A stretch of DNA of 64,000 bases, taken from Novosphingobium chloroacetimidivorans. GTDB taxonomy: Bacteria; Pseudomonadota; Alphaproteobacteria; Sphingomonadales; Sphingomonadaceae. The number at the start of each line of letters is the position of its first letter. The stretch's first letter is position 1. Of this stretch, positions 51,802 to 61,098 are shown one piece after another. The translations under genes and the position numbers were made by a program. The notes beneath the pieces were generated by a model. It did no database searches, was not told the origin of the DNA, and worked only from the letters and a program-made list of their open reading frames with translations. Where the stretch lies: NCBI RefSeq assembly GCF_014204535.1, contig NZ_JACHLR010000007.1, positions 124,001-188,000 on the forward strand, in the 5' to 3' direction.

Positions 51802-53046
51802 CTATTCGGCGAGTTGCTTTAGCTCGGTCGAAATCCACATCCGCTCCCACAGGTTCTTGCCGCCGGTCTGCTGGTCCAGCAGCATGAGTGCGTCGCGCTT
51901 GGCGGCGCGGACGGTCTCGTCCTGCGGCGCGGCCGCGCTTGCCACTTCCAGGATGTGCAACGCTTCGAGCGGCTTGCCTTGTTGCACATACTCCTGCGCG
52001 CGGCGGGCGAGGGGGGCAGCGCCGCCAGCAAGCTCCACTAGGTCGCAAGCGACAGTGGAGGCTGGCACTCCGTAAAGGCCCGTCGTGCCGGAGCTGGGAT
52101 CGAACCAACCCGTATATTCATGCCAGATCGCTCGGACGTTCCACGCGACTTTGCCGTACTCTTCAGTCAGCCGGAGATCGTCGGGCGTCTGGATCTCGCG
52201 CATCAATGTGCGCAAGTCCGTCCCTTCGTTCATCCCGGCGACCACCTGATCGTGGACCCATTGGACCGAATCGATGATCCGGGTGGTCTCTTGCTGGATG
52301 TGCTCCTCGCCGCGAATGTCCTCATGCCCGGTCAGGATCTGCACAGGCTTGAGCGCACGAAGCTTCTGCACCGACGCGACGAACTCGGCAGCGGAACGGG
52401 GCTTATCGCCCCGCACCGTATTGAGGTTGGGATGGTTGCCGAAAAGGGGGCCGAAAAGATTGCCGACGATCGCGACCCGATCGTCCGGCAACCAGACGAC
52501 GACCGCCGAACGGGTTTCGCCGCCTGGCGTCCAGATGATCTCGAACCGCCGGTTGCCAAGCGTGAAGGGATGCCCTTCATCGCCGATCAACACGTCGGGA
52601 GCGACTTCACGGGTTGGCACCATCTCGTCGGTGCGACCGGTGATGGTACCGAAAAACCGACGCGATCCGCGGCGATAGTGCGCGCTTAGCATTTCATTGT
52701 AGGACCGCTCAGCGGGATAGAACCGATGAGTCATGACGGTGTTGTCCGGCGTCTTGAAGATCTCCAGGCCGCCATACTGGTTGGCATGGCTCTGGGTCAG
52801 GATGATCTTCGCCACCGGGTTGCTCGAAACGGCTGCGAACAGCTCCTTTGAGCGTCGGGCATCGGAAAGCGTGCCGGCATTGATGATCACGTCACCGTCG
52901 GGCGTCACGACGAGGTAGCTGTTGCCGACACCGCGGCTCTCCCAGATACCGGGGCCGCGCTCGATCGCTGCGGCCTGACCCTCGCCCGAGCGGATCATCT
53001 GCGCCGTCCGCAATCCCTTGTCCGAAAGCGTGTCTGGATCCGCCAT
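51802..53046 (-). CDS. alkyl-sulfatase-like MBL-fold protein with substituted metal motif
   Basis: The 414-residue protein has an MBL fold (NSYLVVTPDGDVIINAG, GGETRSAVVVWLPDDRVAIV) and a C-terminal alkyl-sulfatase-dimerisation-like domain (GWFDPSSGTTGLYGV, LAGGAAPLARRAQEYVQQG). The HxHxDH metal motif, expected after strand 4, reads QSHANQYGG: Q85, S86, H87, A88, N89, Q90. Only one His is kept, although GHEDI later is present. The ATG at 53046 has GGGAG upstream. It may bind other metals or be non-enzymatic. A sulfotransferase and cysDNCQ are nearby. Confidence 0.83.
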   Translation of the reverse strand: MADPDTLSDKGLRTAQMIRSGEGQAAAIERGPGIWESRGVGNSYLVVTPDGDVIINAGTLSDARRSKELFAAVSSNPVAKIILTQSHANQYGGLEIFKTPDNTVMTHRFYPAERSYNEMLSAHYRRGSRRFFGTITGRTDEMVPTREVAPDVLIGDEGHPFTLGNRRFEIIWTPGGETRSAVVVWLPDDRVAIVGNLFGPLFGNHPNLNTVRGDKPRSAAEFVASVQKLRALKPVQILTGHEDIRGEEHIQQETTRIIDSVQWVHDQVVAGMNEGTDLRTLMREIQTPDDLRLTEEYGKVAWNVRAIWHEYTGWFDPSSGTTGLYGVPASTVACDLVELAGGAAPLARRAQEYVQQGKPLEALHILEVASAAAPQDETVRAAKRDALMLLDQQTGGKNLWERMWISTELKQLAE

Positions 53047-53218
53047 GCTATTCTCCCGTCGCCGTTCGCGGCTTTCCAGCGCGGGAAGGGCGGGGCTGCA
53101 ACCACTGACGAGCGAGCCGAAGCATCGGTGAGGTGATTGCGTCCAACCCGCGATCAGGATGTCCCGATCCCGCAACGGCGCTGGCACTGCCGATCGTCAG
53201 CTGTGTCACGGGGTGCGT

Positions 53219-54178
53219 TTACCGGAACGATCGCCGGAAGGTCGCAGGGCTGATCCCCACGTCGCGGCGGAAGGCCGAGGTGAAGCTCGACACGCTGGAG
53301 AAGCCGAGCCTCGGCGCAAGAACCTTGATGCTTTCGCCGGCGATCAGATCGGACTTCGCCCGTTCCATACGGATGCGTGACAAGTAGCTGCCGATCGAGC
53401 AACCTTGGCTCACTCGGAAAGCACGCGTCAGATGTCGCACCGAAATCCCGCAGAGCGAGGCAACGTCCTTCAAGGCAACGTCATGAATCTGATCGTTGAA
53501 GCGCTCCTCGATCAAACGCATTTGCCAGGGCGCCAATCCGCCGCTGCACACTTGCACAGCGGCCTGCCGCGAGCGGTGCAGCTCGATCATGAGTTGTCCC
53601 GCGATGAGTTCGATCATCAGATCGCCAGCCAGTCCCGGATTGCGCAACTCCACCGCCAGCCGCGTCATGAGCGATTTTACGTTGTCGTTCGTGACATCGA
53701 GCAGCGCGACAAGCTGATCGTCGGTCCAGTCGTCGACTTCAGGCATCCAGCGGCTGGCGGCTTCGGGCTCTATCCGGCACACGACCGACGTGCCGGTACC
53801 GGGACCGCTGACGCCATAGATGGGTTCGCGGCCACACAAGGCCATGATCGAGCCGATCTTCTCCATGCGATGAGGTTGCCACCGATCCTGATAGCGCACG
53901 CGGGGATCTCCCGTGCGGCCAGTGAGGCTCATGTCGATCCAGTAGCCTCGTCCCGTGTGGATCCTCGTGCTGATGGGCCGAGTCAGATGAAGCTTGCGCA
54001 ATTCGGCGGTTACCGAGGCGACTGACACCCTGGCCTCCACTGTCGAGATATCCGCCGACCGAGGCGCATCGTCATGCCGACCGTGCGAGTAGGCGTTATG
54101 CGAAGCAGGGTTGCCGATGGCGCAAGGCGCAGGCGCCGATCTATCACGATTATTCTCGACCTTCGTCATGCAGATCAT
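53219..54178 (-). CDS. AraC-family transcriptional regulator
   Basis: The 319-residue protein has a C-terminal AraC DNA-binding domain: VALKDVASLCGISVRHLTRA and LAPRLGFSSVSSFTSAFRRD with two helix-turn-helices. The N-terminal part is not a cupin I recognise. Of several starts I chose the ATG at 54178 (GAGAGG upstream); a GTG at 54187 is possible. It lies upstream of the MBL gene on the same strand and divergent from a LysR gene, and may regulate the MBL/MFS pair. Confidence 0.87.
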   Translation of the reverse strand: MICMTKVENNRDRSAPAPCAIGNPASHNAYSHGRHDDAPRSADISTVEARVSVASVTAELRKLHLTRPISTRIHTGRGYWIDMSLTGRTGDPRVRYQDRWQPHRMEKIGSIMALCGREPIYGVSGPGTGTSVVCRIEPEAASRWMPEVDDWTDDQLVALLDVTNDNVKSLMTRLAVELRNPGLAGDLMIELIAGQLMIELHRSRQAAVQVCSGGLAPWQMRLIEERFNDQIHDVALKDVASLCGISVRHLTRAFRVSQGCSIGSYLSRIRMERAKSDLIAGESIKVLAPRLGFSSVSSFTSAFRRDVGISPATFRRSFR

Positions 54179-54276
54179 GGCATTCACCTCTCGACCATAG
54201 CCGCTCTTTGGCGGGTTCGGGTTGAGAATAGCGGGGTGCCCTGATATCCGTCCAATTCATCAAAGGAGCGTTCTTG

Positions 54277-55212
54277 ATGAGCCTGACGAATATCGATCTT
54301 CGGGCGGCCCGCCATATCACCGGCCTTGCCCGGCACCTGAACTTTACCCGCGCGGCGCGTGAACTCGAACTCACGCAGTCGGCCCTTTCCCGCAGTATCC
54401 AGCAAGTAGAGGCGGCGCTGGGCGTGACGCTTTTCGATCGAGACAGGACCAAGGTTCAACTCACCGCCATGGGGCGCATCGTCGTCGATGGCGCCAATGC
54501 GTTACTGCAGCAGTCGCAATCATTCGACGAGTTGCTGGGACGTCTCAAGGCGGGCGCTCAGACCAGCGTAAGGTTTGGGATGGCACGAACAGCAGCGGCG
54601 GCGCTGTTGCCCCAGGCACTGCAAGCGGAACTCGAACTCGCTCCGGGCCTGCAGCATCAGGTCGTCGTGCGCAGTTTCGACAATCTTCGGGATATGTTGC
54701 TGGCCAGGGAGATCGAGTTCTTCGTTAGTGCAGAACATCGGCGCGAGGGGAGCGCTGCCAATGATACGCTGCAAGTTCATCCCATCGCCAACTTTCCGAT
54801 CGTCCCGTTGGTGCGGGCGGGGCATCCCCTGCTGGCGCCCCATACAGGCAAGAGGCCGGATGACTTCCCCTGGATGATCTCCAGCACCGAAGCCCCCGCC
54901 ACGACGGCGCAAGACATGGGCTATCCGCAGCTTCGGCCAACACCGGAGATCATGCTGGAAGACCTCGGCTGCGCCGCAAGGCTCACTGCAACCACCGACC
55001 TCATCTGGGTCACATCGACTTTCTCTGCCGCGCGTGAGCTGCAAGAGGGACGCCTACGCCAGCTAACGTCGGCCCGGCAGCATCGTACACCCGCTCGCCC
55101 TCCCTACAAGCTCATGATCTTCCAACTGCATGGGTGTACGCTGTCACCCGCGGCATTGCGGGTGGGTCGGCGCTTCGCGGTGCTCGCTTCCCGTTTGCAG
55201 GAGACGATCTGA
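54277..55212 (+). CDS. LysR-family transcriptional regulator
   Basis: The 311-residue protein has a LysR helix-turn-helix (RHLNFTRAARELELTQSALS, SIQQVEAALGVTLFDRDR) and a substrate-binding domain. I chose the ATG at 54277, which has AGGAG eight bases upstream, over the TTG one codon earlier. It precedes a sulfotransferase gene by 170 bases and is divergent from the AraC gene, so it may control either side. Confidence 0.9.
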   Translation: MSLTNIDLRAARHITGLARHLNFTRAARELELTQSALSRSIQQVEAALGVTLFDRDRTKVQLTAMGRIVVDGANALLQQSQSFDELLGRLKAGAQTSVRFGMARTAAAALLPQALQAELELAPGLQHQVVVRSFDNLRDMLLAREIEFFVSAEHRREGSAANDTLQVHPIANFPIVPLVRAGHPLLAPHTGKRPDDFPWMISSTEAPATTAQDMGYPQLRPTPEIMLEDLGCAARLTATTDLIWVTSTFSAARELQEGRLRQLTSARQHRTPARPPYKLMIFQLHGCTLSPAALRVGRRFAVLASRLQETI

Positions 55213-55381
55213 AGCGAGTTGCGTCGTCGGCGAAGGTCTTCCTACTCATGATCTCTTGGGCGGGTTGCGGCTCGACCGCGTAAGCCACGGCCACTCGGCA
55301 ACAACGAAGCGCCTTGCGCGAGGGGCACCCGCACGGTGTTAACAGGCGTTCTGATCTGACCGTAGACACCTGGACCCAATC

Positions 55382-56524
55382 ATGGACCTAAGCTTCGAAG
55401 ACATCGTGGATGCCGCCCGGGCCAAGACTGGCGGATTGCCGGACCCGGACAGCGATTCCTGGCGGGAGGGTCTCGAGATCCTCGTCAAGGATCACAACAA
55501 GGCTGGCCGGCTGACCGAACGCGGCTACCAAACGGTTCGTGCGCGCTATGTCGGCCTGCTCGCCAACCGCATGGAGGTGGACGAGTTCATGCGCGTCCAT
55601 CCGCAAGTGGCGCAAAGCGAGATCAAGCGGCCCGTATTCATTCTCGGCCTGCCACGCACCGGCACCACCATGCTGAGCTACCTGATGGAGGCGGACCCTG
55701 CGAACCGCACGCCTCTGCGTTGGGAAGCCGCCAACGTGGTTCCGCCTGCCGAGCCAGGCGCGTTGCGCACGGACCCACGGTGCCTTGCGGCGCTGGAGCA
55801 GGACGTGGAGATCCTGAAATTTGCCGGCAAGGTGGCGGCGGCGCACTTCGAGCCGGGCGATGGTCCCACGGAATGCGTCCATGCGTTGGCACAGGATTTC
55901 CGCTCGCTGATGCTGGCGGTGACCAACACCACCCCGGTCTACCACGACTGGCTGATGCTGACGGACATGAGTTCCGCCTTTGCGCACCGCAAGCGCGTGC
56001 TGCAGATACTGCAGACCACGAACCCAGGCCGCTGGGTGCTCAAGATGCCATCGGATTCGCTGTTCATCCGCCAGCTGTTCAAGACTTTCCCGGACGCACG
56101 CGTAATCTGGACACATCGCGATCCCTACAAGGTGTTCGGCTCTTCGATGCAGATGCGCGCCGGCGGGCGTCCCTTCAGCGAGATCGACGAAAACCGCGAA
56201 TACATGCGTCAGTACTTCCCGCTGCAGCTCGGGCTGCATGCGGCGAGGGCGCTGGAAGTCAGCAAGGAGCGGCCGGACGACTTTTACCACTGCTACTACA
56301 AGGACATGGTCCGCGATCCCCTTGCTGAGGCGCGGCGGATCTATGACTGGCTAGGCGACGAATGGACGCCTGACAGTCAGTCGGCGATGGAGGATTGGAT
56401 GCGTAACAATCCTCAGAACAAGCACGGCAAACACGAGTATTCGCTGGAGGATTGGGGCTACACCAAGCAGGATCTTGCCCCCTACTTCTCCGACTATCTA
56501 CGTGCACACCCGGTTGCGGAGTAA
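55382..56524 (+). CDS. PAPS-dependent sulfotransferase family protein
   Basis: The 380-residue protein has the 5'-phosphosulfate loop VFILGLPRTGTTMLSYLME, VLKMPSDSLFIRQLFKTFPD and the 3'-phosphate-binding strand VIWTHRDPYKVFGS, the marks of the Sulfotransfer_3-type family. It would transfer sulfate from PAPS to a hydroxyl group of an unknown acceptor. cysDNC (PAPS) and cysQ (PAP removal) are 6 kb upstream. An SDR and a dehydrogenase follow at short gaps, so the acceptor may be an alcohol in the same pathway. Confidence 0.87.
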   Translation: MDLSFEDIVDAARAKTGGLPDPDSDSWREGLEILVKDHNKAGRLTERGYQTVRARYVGLLANRMEVDEFMRVHPQVAQSEIKRPVFILGLPRTGTTMLSYLMEADPANRTPLRWEAANVVPPAEPGALRTDPRCLAALEQDVEILKFAGKVAAAHFEPGDGPTECVHALAQDFRSLMLAVTNTTPVYHDWLMLTDMSSAFAHRKRVLQILQTTNPGRWVLKMPSDSLFIRQLFKTFPDARVIWTHRDPYKVFGSSMQMRAGGRPFSEIDENREYMRQYFPLQLGLHAARALEVSKERPDDFYHCYYKDMVRDPLAEARRIYDWLGDEWTPDSQSAMEDWMRNNPQNKHGKHEYSLEDWGYTKQDLAPYFSDYLRAHPVAE

Positions 56525-56530
56525 TTAGCG

Positions 56531-57319
56531 ATGAGCGATCTTTTCGATCTTACAGGCCGAGTGGTTCTGGCAGCTGGCGCCAACAGCGGTATCGGCCTCG
56601 GTTTCCTGATGGGATGTGCCAAGCAGGGCGCGGATGTCGTGGTCTGGGGCCGGCGTGGTGACCGCAACGAGCAGGCGCTGGAACAGCTACGCGAAGCCGG
56701 TGCCGGGCGAACCCATCACGAAGTCGTCGACGTTGCCGACGAGGCCGCGGTAATCGCGGCTTTCAAGTCGACGGTCGAGACGATGGGCCGGGTGGACTGC
56801 CTGTTCGCCAACGCCGGCTACTCGCAAGTCGCGCCGTCTTTCCCGGACATGACCAGCGAGATGTACCACGCGCTCATGGACGTGAACCTGCACGGCGCGT
56901 TCTACACCTTGCGCGAGGCGACCCGTCACATGCGTGATCGCGCGCAAGCGGGTGACCCCGGCGGCTCGATCGTCGTATGCGGCAGCCTTTCCATTTTTCA
57001 CGGCATCAAGGGCATGGAGCACTACGCCGGCGCCAAGGGCGCACTCGCGGCCATGGTGAAGGGGCTTGCGGTCGAAATGGGTGAGTACAACGTGCGTGTG
57101 AACATGATCGCACCGGGCTTCATCATGACTGAAATGACCAGCGGCAGCGACAAGGCGCAGCAGATCATCGAGCGGTTCTCTGCCATCACCCCGCTCAAGC
57201 GTCCGGGATACCCCAGCGATATAGAGGGCCCAGGCGCTTACTTGGCATCGGACGCGTCCAAATTCCACACCGGTGACATCCTTGTCGTCGATGGCGGCAG
57301 GACCGTTAAGTCGCTTTGA
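56531..57319 (+). CDS. SDR-family oxidoreductase
   Basis: The 262-residue classical SDR has AAGANSGIGLG, WGRRGDRNEQ after strand 2 (Arg-Arg compatible with NADP), LFANAGYS in place of NNAG, a Ser in VVCGSLSIF and YAGAKGA. It lies six bases downstream of the sulfotransferase stop, so co-transcription is likely. Probably oxidises or reduces an alcohol/ketone in the same pathway. Confidence 0.88.
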   Translation: MSDLFDLTGRVVLAAGANSGIGLGFLMGCAKQGADVVVWGRRGDRNEQALEQLREAGAGRTHHEVVDVADEAAVIAAFKSTVETMGRVDCLFANAGYSQVAPSFPDMTSEMYHALMDVNLHGAFYTLREATRHMRDRAQAGDPGGSIVVCGSLSIFHGIKGMEHYAGAKGALAAMVKGLAVEMGEYNVRVNMIAPGFIMTEMTSGSDKAQQIIERFSAITPLKRPGYPSDIEGPGAYLASDASKFHTGDILVVDGGRTVKSL

Positions 57320-57349
57320 GATTTTGTGAGAGGGCCGAGGGCAAGCAAA

Positions 57350-58207
57350 ATGGAAGATATCAGCCACCCAATTAGCTGTGGCTTCATCGGCCTTGGCAGC
57401 CAAGGCGCACCCATAGCGCGGCGGATGATCGACGCTGGCTTTCCCACGATGCTCTGGGCGCGTCGGGAAGCCGCGTTCGAGCCTTATCGAAACACCACAG
57501 CCCTCTTTGTGACATCGCTGGAGGAAGTAGGTGCACACTCGGATCATGTCGGCATTTGTGTGGTCAATGACGACGATGTGCGTGAGGTCTGTGCAACCTT
57601 GATCCCGTCGATGAGGCCTGGAGCACGCCTAGCGATCCACTCGACCATTCATCCGCAGACTTGCCGCGAGATGGAGACTCTTGGCGCCAAACACGGGGTA
57701 GAGGTGATCGACGCGCCCGTCAGCGGCGGCTCACCCGCGGCGGAAGCGGGTACACTGACGTTGATGCTTGGGGGTGAGCCTGCCGCGATCGCGAAGTCGA
57801 TGCCGGTCTTCGAGACGTTTGGGCGGCTAATCGTCCGACTGGGGGATGTTGGCGCCGGCCAGCACGTCAAGCTGTTGAATAACTCGCTTCTGCTAGCGAA
57901 CCTTGGGCTTGTGGAGGCGGTTCTCAATGGCGGTGACAAACTTGGTGTGGATCGCTCCGCGCTGTTGAACTTACTCCTCAACAGCAGCGGCAAAAGCTTC
58001 GCTCTGGAAGTCCGTTCGAGGATGGCCGACCCGGGCAGCTTTCGCCATGGCGGGGCTTTGTTGCGCAAGGACCTGCGCCTTCTCGGCGAAGTTCTGGGCG
58101 AGAGCGATGAAGCCGCAAAGATTCTTCGAGACGCCTCGAAGCCGTTCGTAAGCGTTTCTGATCGGATAGATGGGGCCGCGCCTCGAGACGAGCATGCGTC
58201 GGAGTAA
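57350..58207 (+). CDS. beta-hydroxyacid dehydrogenase-like NAD(P)-dependent enzyme
   Basis: The 285-residue protein has the GFIGLGSQGAPIARRMIDAG Rossmann motif, the substrate-binding DAPVSGGSPAAEAGTLT and the catalytic-Lys motif GAGQHVKLLNN of 3-hydroxyisobutyrate dehydrogenase-like enzymes. I chose the ATG at 57350; a GTG at 57326 is the alternative. It follows the SDR by 30 bases on the same strand. It could oxidise a beta-hydroxyacid or reduce an imine or aldehyde. Confidence 0.87.
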   Translation: MEDISHPISCGFIGLGSQGAPIARRMIDAGFPTMLWARREAAFEPYRNTTALFVTSLEEVGAHSDHVGICVVNDDDVREVCATLIPSMRPGARLAIHSTIHPQTCREMETLGAKHGVEVIDAPVSGGSPAAEAGTLTLMLGGEPAAIAKSMPVFETFGRLIVRLGDVGAGQHVKLLNNSLLLANLGLVEAVLNGGDKLGVDRSALLNLLLNSSGKSFALEVRSRMADPGSFRHGGALLRKDLRLLGEVLGESDEAAKILRDASKPFVSVSDRIDGAAPRDEHASE

Positions 58208-58372
58208 CCATCCGGCTTGAGCCACCGATAATCTGTCCCGCAAACGACATTTTAGTCCAGATGGCGGGAAAGCCACCGCCTGATCTCAGACCTATCGTGC
58301 GCTCTATTGGTCTGGCCGGCAATGACCGGAGGCCACACGAAGACATCGAGAAGATAAATTGGGGAGAGTTTG

Positions 58373-61096
58373 ATGAACGTGACTTCGGTCCGCAGCCTGC
58401 GGTGTGGCCTTTTGGCCGGGATCGCGGCCGCAGCACTTTCGCCCGGCATCTCGCTAGCGCAACAAGCGTCGCAGAGACCGCAGGGCGAGGAAGCCGCCAA
58501 GGCAAAAGCTAAAAGCGATGCGGCGTCAGTCGATGACATCGTTGTGACCGGAACGCTGCTGCGCGGTGCGGCTCCAGTGGGATCGAACCTCATCAGCGTC
58601 GGCCAGGATGCCGTCCAATCACAAGGCGCCACCAGTACCAACGAATTGCTGGCAACGGTTCCGCAAGTCACCAACTTCTTCAACACTGTCCCGACCCAGA
58701 CCTTAGCGGGCAACCCTAACCAGTTGCAGGTTGCCCGGCCCAACCTTCGCAACCTGCTCGCGACGAATGCCTCGACCTCCGCAACGTTGGTTCTGGTCGA
58801 TGGACGCCGACTGGCCGGCGTTGGCGTCAACCAGGCGACCCTCGATCCGGACCTTATACCTACCGGCGCGATCGAGCGGGTCGAGATCGTCACCGATGGC
58901 GGATCATCGACTTATGGCGCCGATGCGGTTGGTGGCGTGATCAACTTCATCACCCGGCGGAGGTTCAATGGCCTGGAGGTCAATGCCAGGCACGGCATAG
59001 CCGATAACTACCGCTCCACGGATGCCAACGTCATCGCGGGCAAGGATTGGGGTTCGGGCTCGTTCTACGTCGCTTACAACTTTGCACGCAACGACGCTCT
59101 GTTTGGCCGTGACCGGAAATTTATTCGCGCGCTTGACTACTCTCGTGATCCCGCTGTGCCGAACTCGATCCAGTGCGATCCCGGCAACGTCTTGCTCAAT
59201 GGCGTGACCTACCCGCTTCCTTCGCTGGCAGCGGCCCAGGGCGCTAACCGCTGCGATGCCAGCGACAATGCAACGTTCGTACCGCGCAACAAGCGCCATA
59301 GTGCTCTGGCGAGTCTTTCCCAGGAACTAAACGACTTCATAAGTGTCGATCTTCGTGCCTTTTATGGCAAGCGTGACACGCTGTCAGAAAACGAACTGCG
59401 CAACTCGGTCACCATCACCAGCGCCAATCCCTATTATCGTCGGATTGCTGCAAATCCGGTCGGCAATCAGACCGTCAATTTCAGCTTCGCGCCGGTGCTT
59501 GGTACGGACTCTATCAAGCTCGGCTCGGGTTTCCAGGAGTGGGGTGCCAATGCCGAGGTGAAGGCAAAGCTCGGCAGCAACTGGCAGCTTCGCACTCTGT
59601 TCAATTACAGCCGCAGCTCGAGCTACTTCTTCATCCGCGGGCAGGCTAACCCTGGTCGGCTATCGGCGGCAGGGCGTGGGACGACGCTGGCGACCGCCAT
59701 CAACCCCTATGATTTGGCGGCGACAAGCAATCAGGCGCTCATCGCGGACATCGTCGATAACGAGAACGTCGGACAAGCAAAGGACCAGTTGCTGGATCTG
59801 CGCGCGATCGTCGATGGCAGCTTGCTAACGCTTCCTGGAGGTGATGTGCGCGTGGCAATTGGCTACGAGTACATGCAGCAGGATTTCCGCCAGCGCTTCG
59901 CCTCCGACATTCGCGTAGGCGTGCTCGCTACTCGGCCTTATGCGGCCTATAACCGAGACACTCATTCGGTTTTCGGCGAAATACTCGTTCCCATTTTTGG
60001 TACCGACAATGCAGTGGGCGGGATCAACTCGCTTACGCTGTCCGCATCCGCGCGGTACGACAAGTACAGCGATTTCGGAGACACCTTCAATCCCAAGATC
60101 GGCGTCACGTACGAGCCGGTGGACTGGCTCACGATCCGTGGAAACTGGAGCACATCTTTCACCGCGCCTACCCCTGTCGATCAGCTAGGATCGCTGCGAA
60201 ACAACATCCAGGTGTTCCCAATCGCCGCAGCCGTGCCATCAGGCGATACCGCACCTGCGGGATCCAACACGATCGCATTGCAGGGCGCCCGTCCGAACCT
60301 GCAGCCGCAGACGGCAGAGACGTGGTCAGTGGGAGCTGAGATCAACCCGCCATTCGTCGACGGGCTCCGCCTGAGTGCCAACTACTATCACGTCAACTTT
60401 GAAGATATTCTGCTGGCACCGCCGGTCCAGACACCATCACAGTTGTTCCAGAGCTACTCTGACGTCGTCACGATCCGCCCAACGGCTGCGCAGATCGCCG
60501 CTTTTGGCGCGCAGGTTCCAGGTGGTGCTGCCGCCGTGGCGCCGTTCCTGCTGCCGGGCGCCCCGGTCGTATACCAGCTGATCGACTTCCGTACCGGCAA
60601 CTTCAAGAGCCTGGAGGTCAGCGGTATCGACTTCCAAGCGAACTATTCCCGGCCGACCGGGTTTGGCAGCATCGATGCCAATGTTTCCGGCAACTATCAG
60701 CTTACCCGTAAGAGCAAGGGGTCCGTCGGACCGACCTTGACCGAACTGAATGCCAATAACCCGCGTCTGACGCTGCAAGGGCTTTTGGGTGCCAACCTTG
60801 GAAACCTTCGCGCTCAGGTGACGTGGAACCATACCAGCGGTTTCGATGTGGTTCGTACCACGCAGTTGATCCAGGATCGGATCGGCGCCTTCGATACGAT
60901 CAACTTGTTCTTCAAGTACGATGTGCCGGGTGAGAGCGCGCTGCTTAAGGATCTGAGCTTCACGCTCAACATCAACAACGTCTTCGACACCGATCCGCCC
61001 GCGTTTCGCCAGACGGGCCTCAATGGCTTCGCGACTGCGCCAAACGAGTTCACACTTGGACGGCTCTTCATGCTCGGCGCAAGCAAGAAGTTCTAA
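58373..61096 (+). CDS. TonB-dependent receptor
   Basis: The 907-residue protein has a signal peptide to about SLAQQ, a TonB-box-like DDIVVTGTLL, a plug (VPQVTNFFNTVPTQT, VLVDGRRLAG, VEIVTDGGSSTYGADAVGGV) and a barrel ending LGASKKF. It belongs to the large CirA/BtuB-like sphingomonad receptors. The ATG at 58373 has GGGGAG upstream. It is followed at two bases by a secreted hydrolase gene and then a GH79-like gene, so it probably imports or captures their substrate or product. Confidence 0.92.
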   Translation: MNVTSVRSLRCGLLAGIAAAALSPGISLAQQASQRPQGEEAAKAKAKSDAASVDDIVVTGTLLRGAAPVGSNLISVGQDAVQSQGATSTNELLATVPQVTNFFNTVPTQTLAGNPNQLQVARPNLRNLLATNASTSATLVLVDGRRLAGVGVNQATLDPDLIPTGAIERVEIVTDGGSSTYGADAVGGVINFITRRRFNGLEVNARHGIADNYRSTDANVIAGKDWGSGSFYVAYNFARNDALFGRDRKFIRALDYSRDPAVPNSIQCDPGNVLLNGVTYPLPSLAAAQGANRCDASDNATFVPRNKRHSALASLSQELNDFISVDLRAFYGKRDTLSENELRNSVTITSANPYYRRIAANPVGNQTVNFSFAPVLGTDSIKLGSGFQEWGANAEVKAKLGSNWQLRTLFNYSRSSSYFFIRGQANPGRLSAAGRGTTLATAINPYDLAATSNQALIADIVDNENVGQAKDQLLDLRAIVDGSLLTLPGGDVRVAIGYEYMQQDFRQRFASDIRVGVLATRPYAAYNRDTHSVFGEILVPIFGTDNAVGGINSLTLSASARYDKYSDFGDTFNPKIGVTYEPVDWLTIRGNWSTSFTAPTPVDQLGSLRNNIQVFPIAAAVPSGDTAPAGSNTIALQGARPNLQPQTAETWSVGAEINPPFVDGLRLSANYYHVNFEDILLAPPVQTPSQLFQSYSDVVTIRPTAAQIAAFGAQVPGGAAAVAPFLLPGAPVVYQLIDFRTGNFKSLEVSGIDFQANYSRPTGFGSIDANVSGNYQLTRKSKGSVGPTLTELNANNPRLTLQGLLGANLGNLRAQVTWNHTSGFDVVRTTQLIQDRIGAFDTINLFFKYDVPGESALLKDLSFTLNINNVFDTDPPAFRQTGLNGFATAPNEFTLGRLFMLGASKKF

Positions 61097-61098
61097 GG

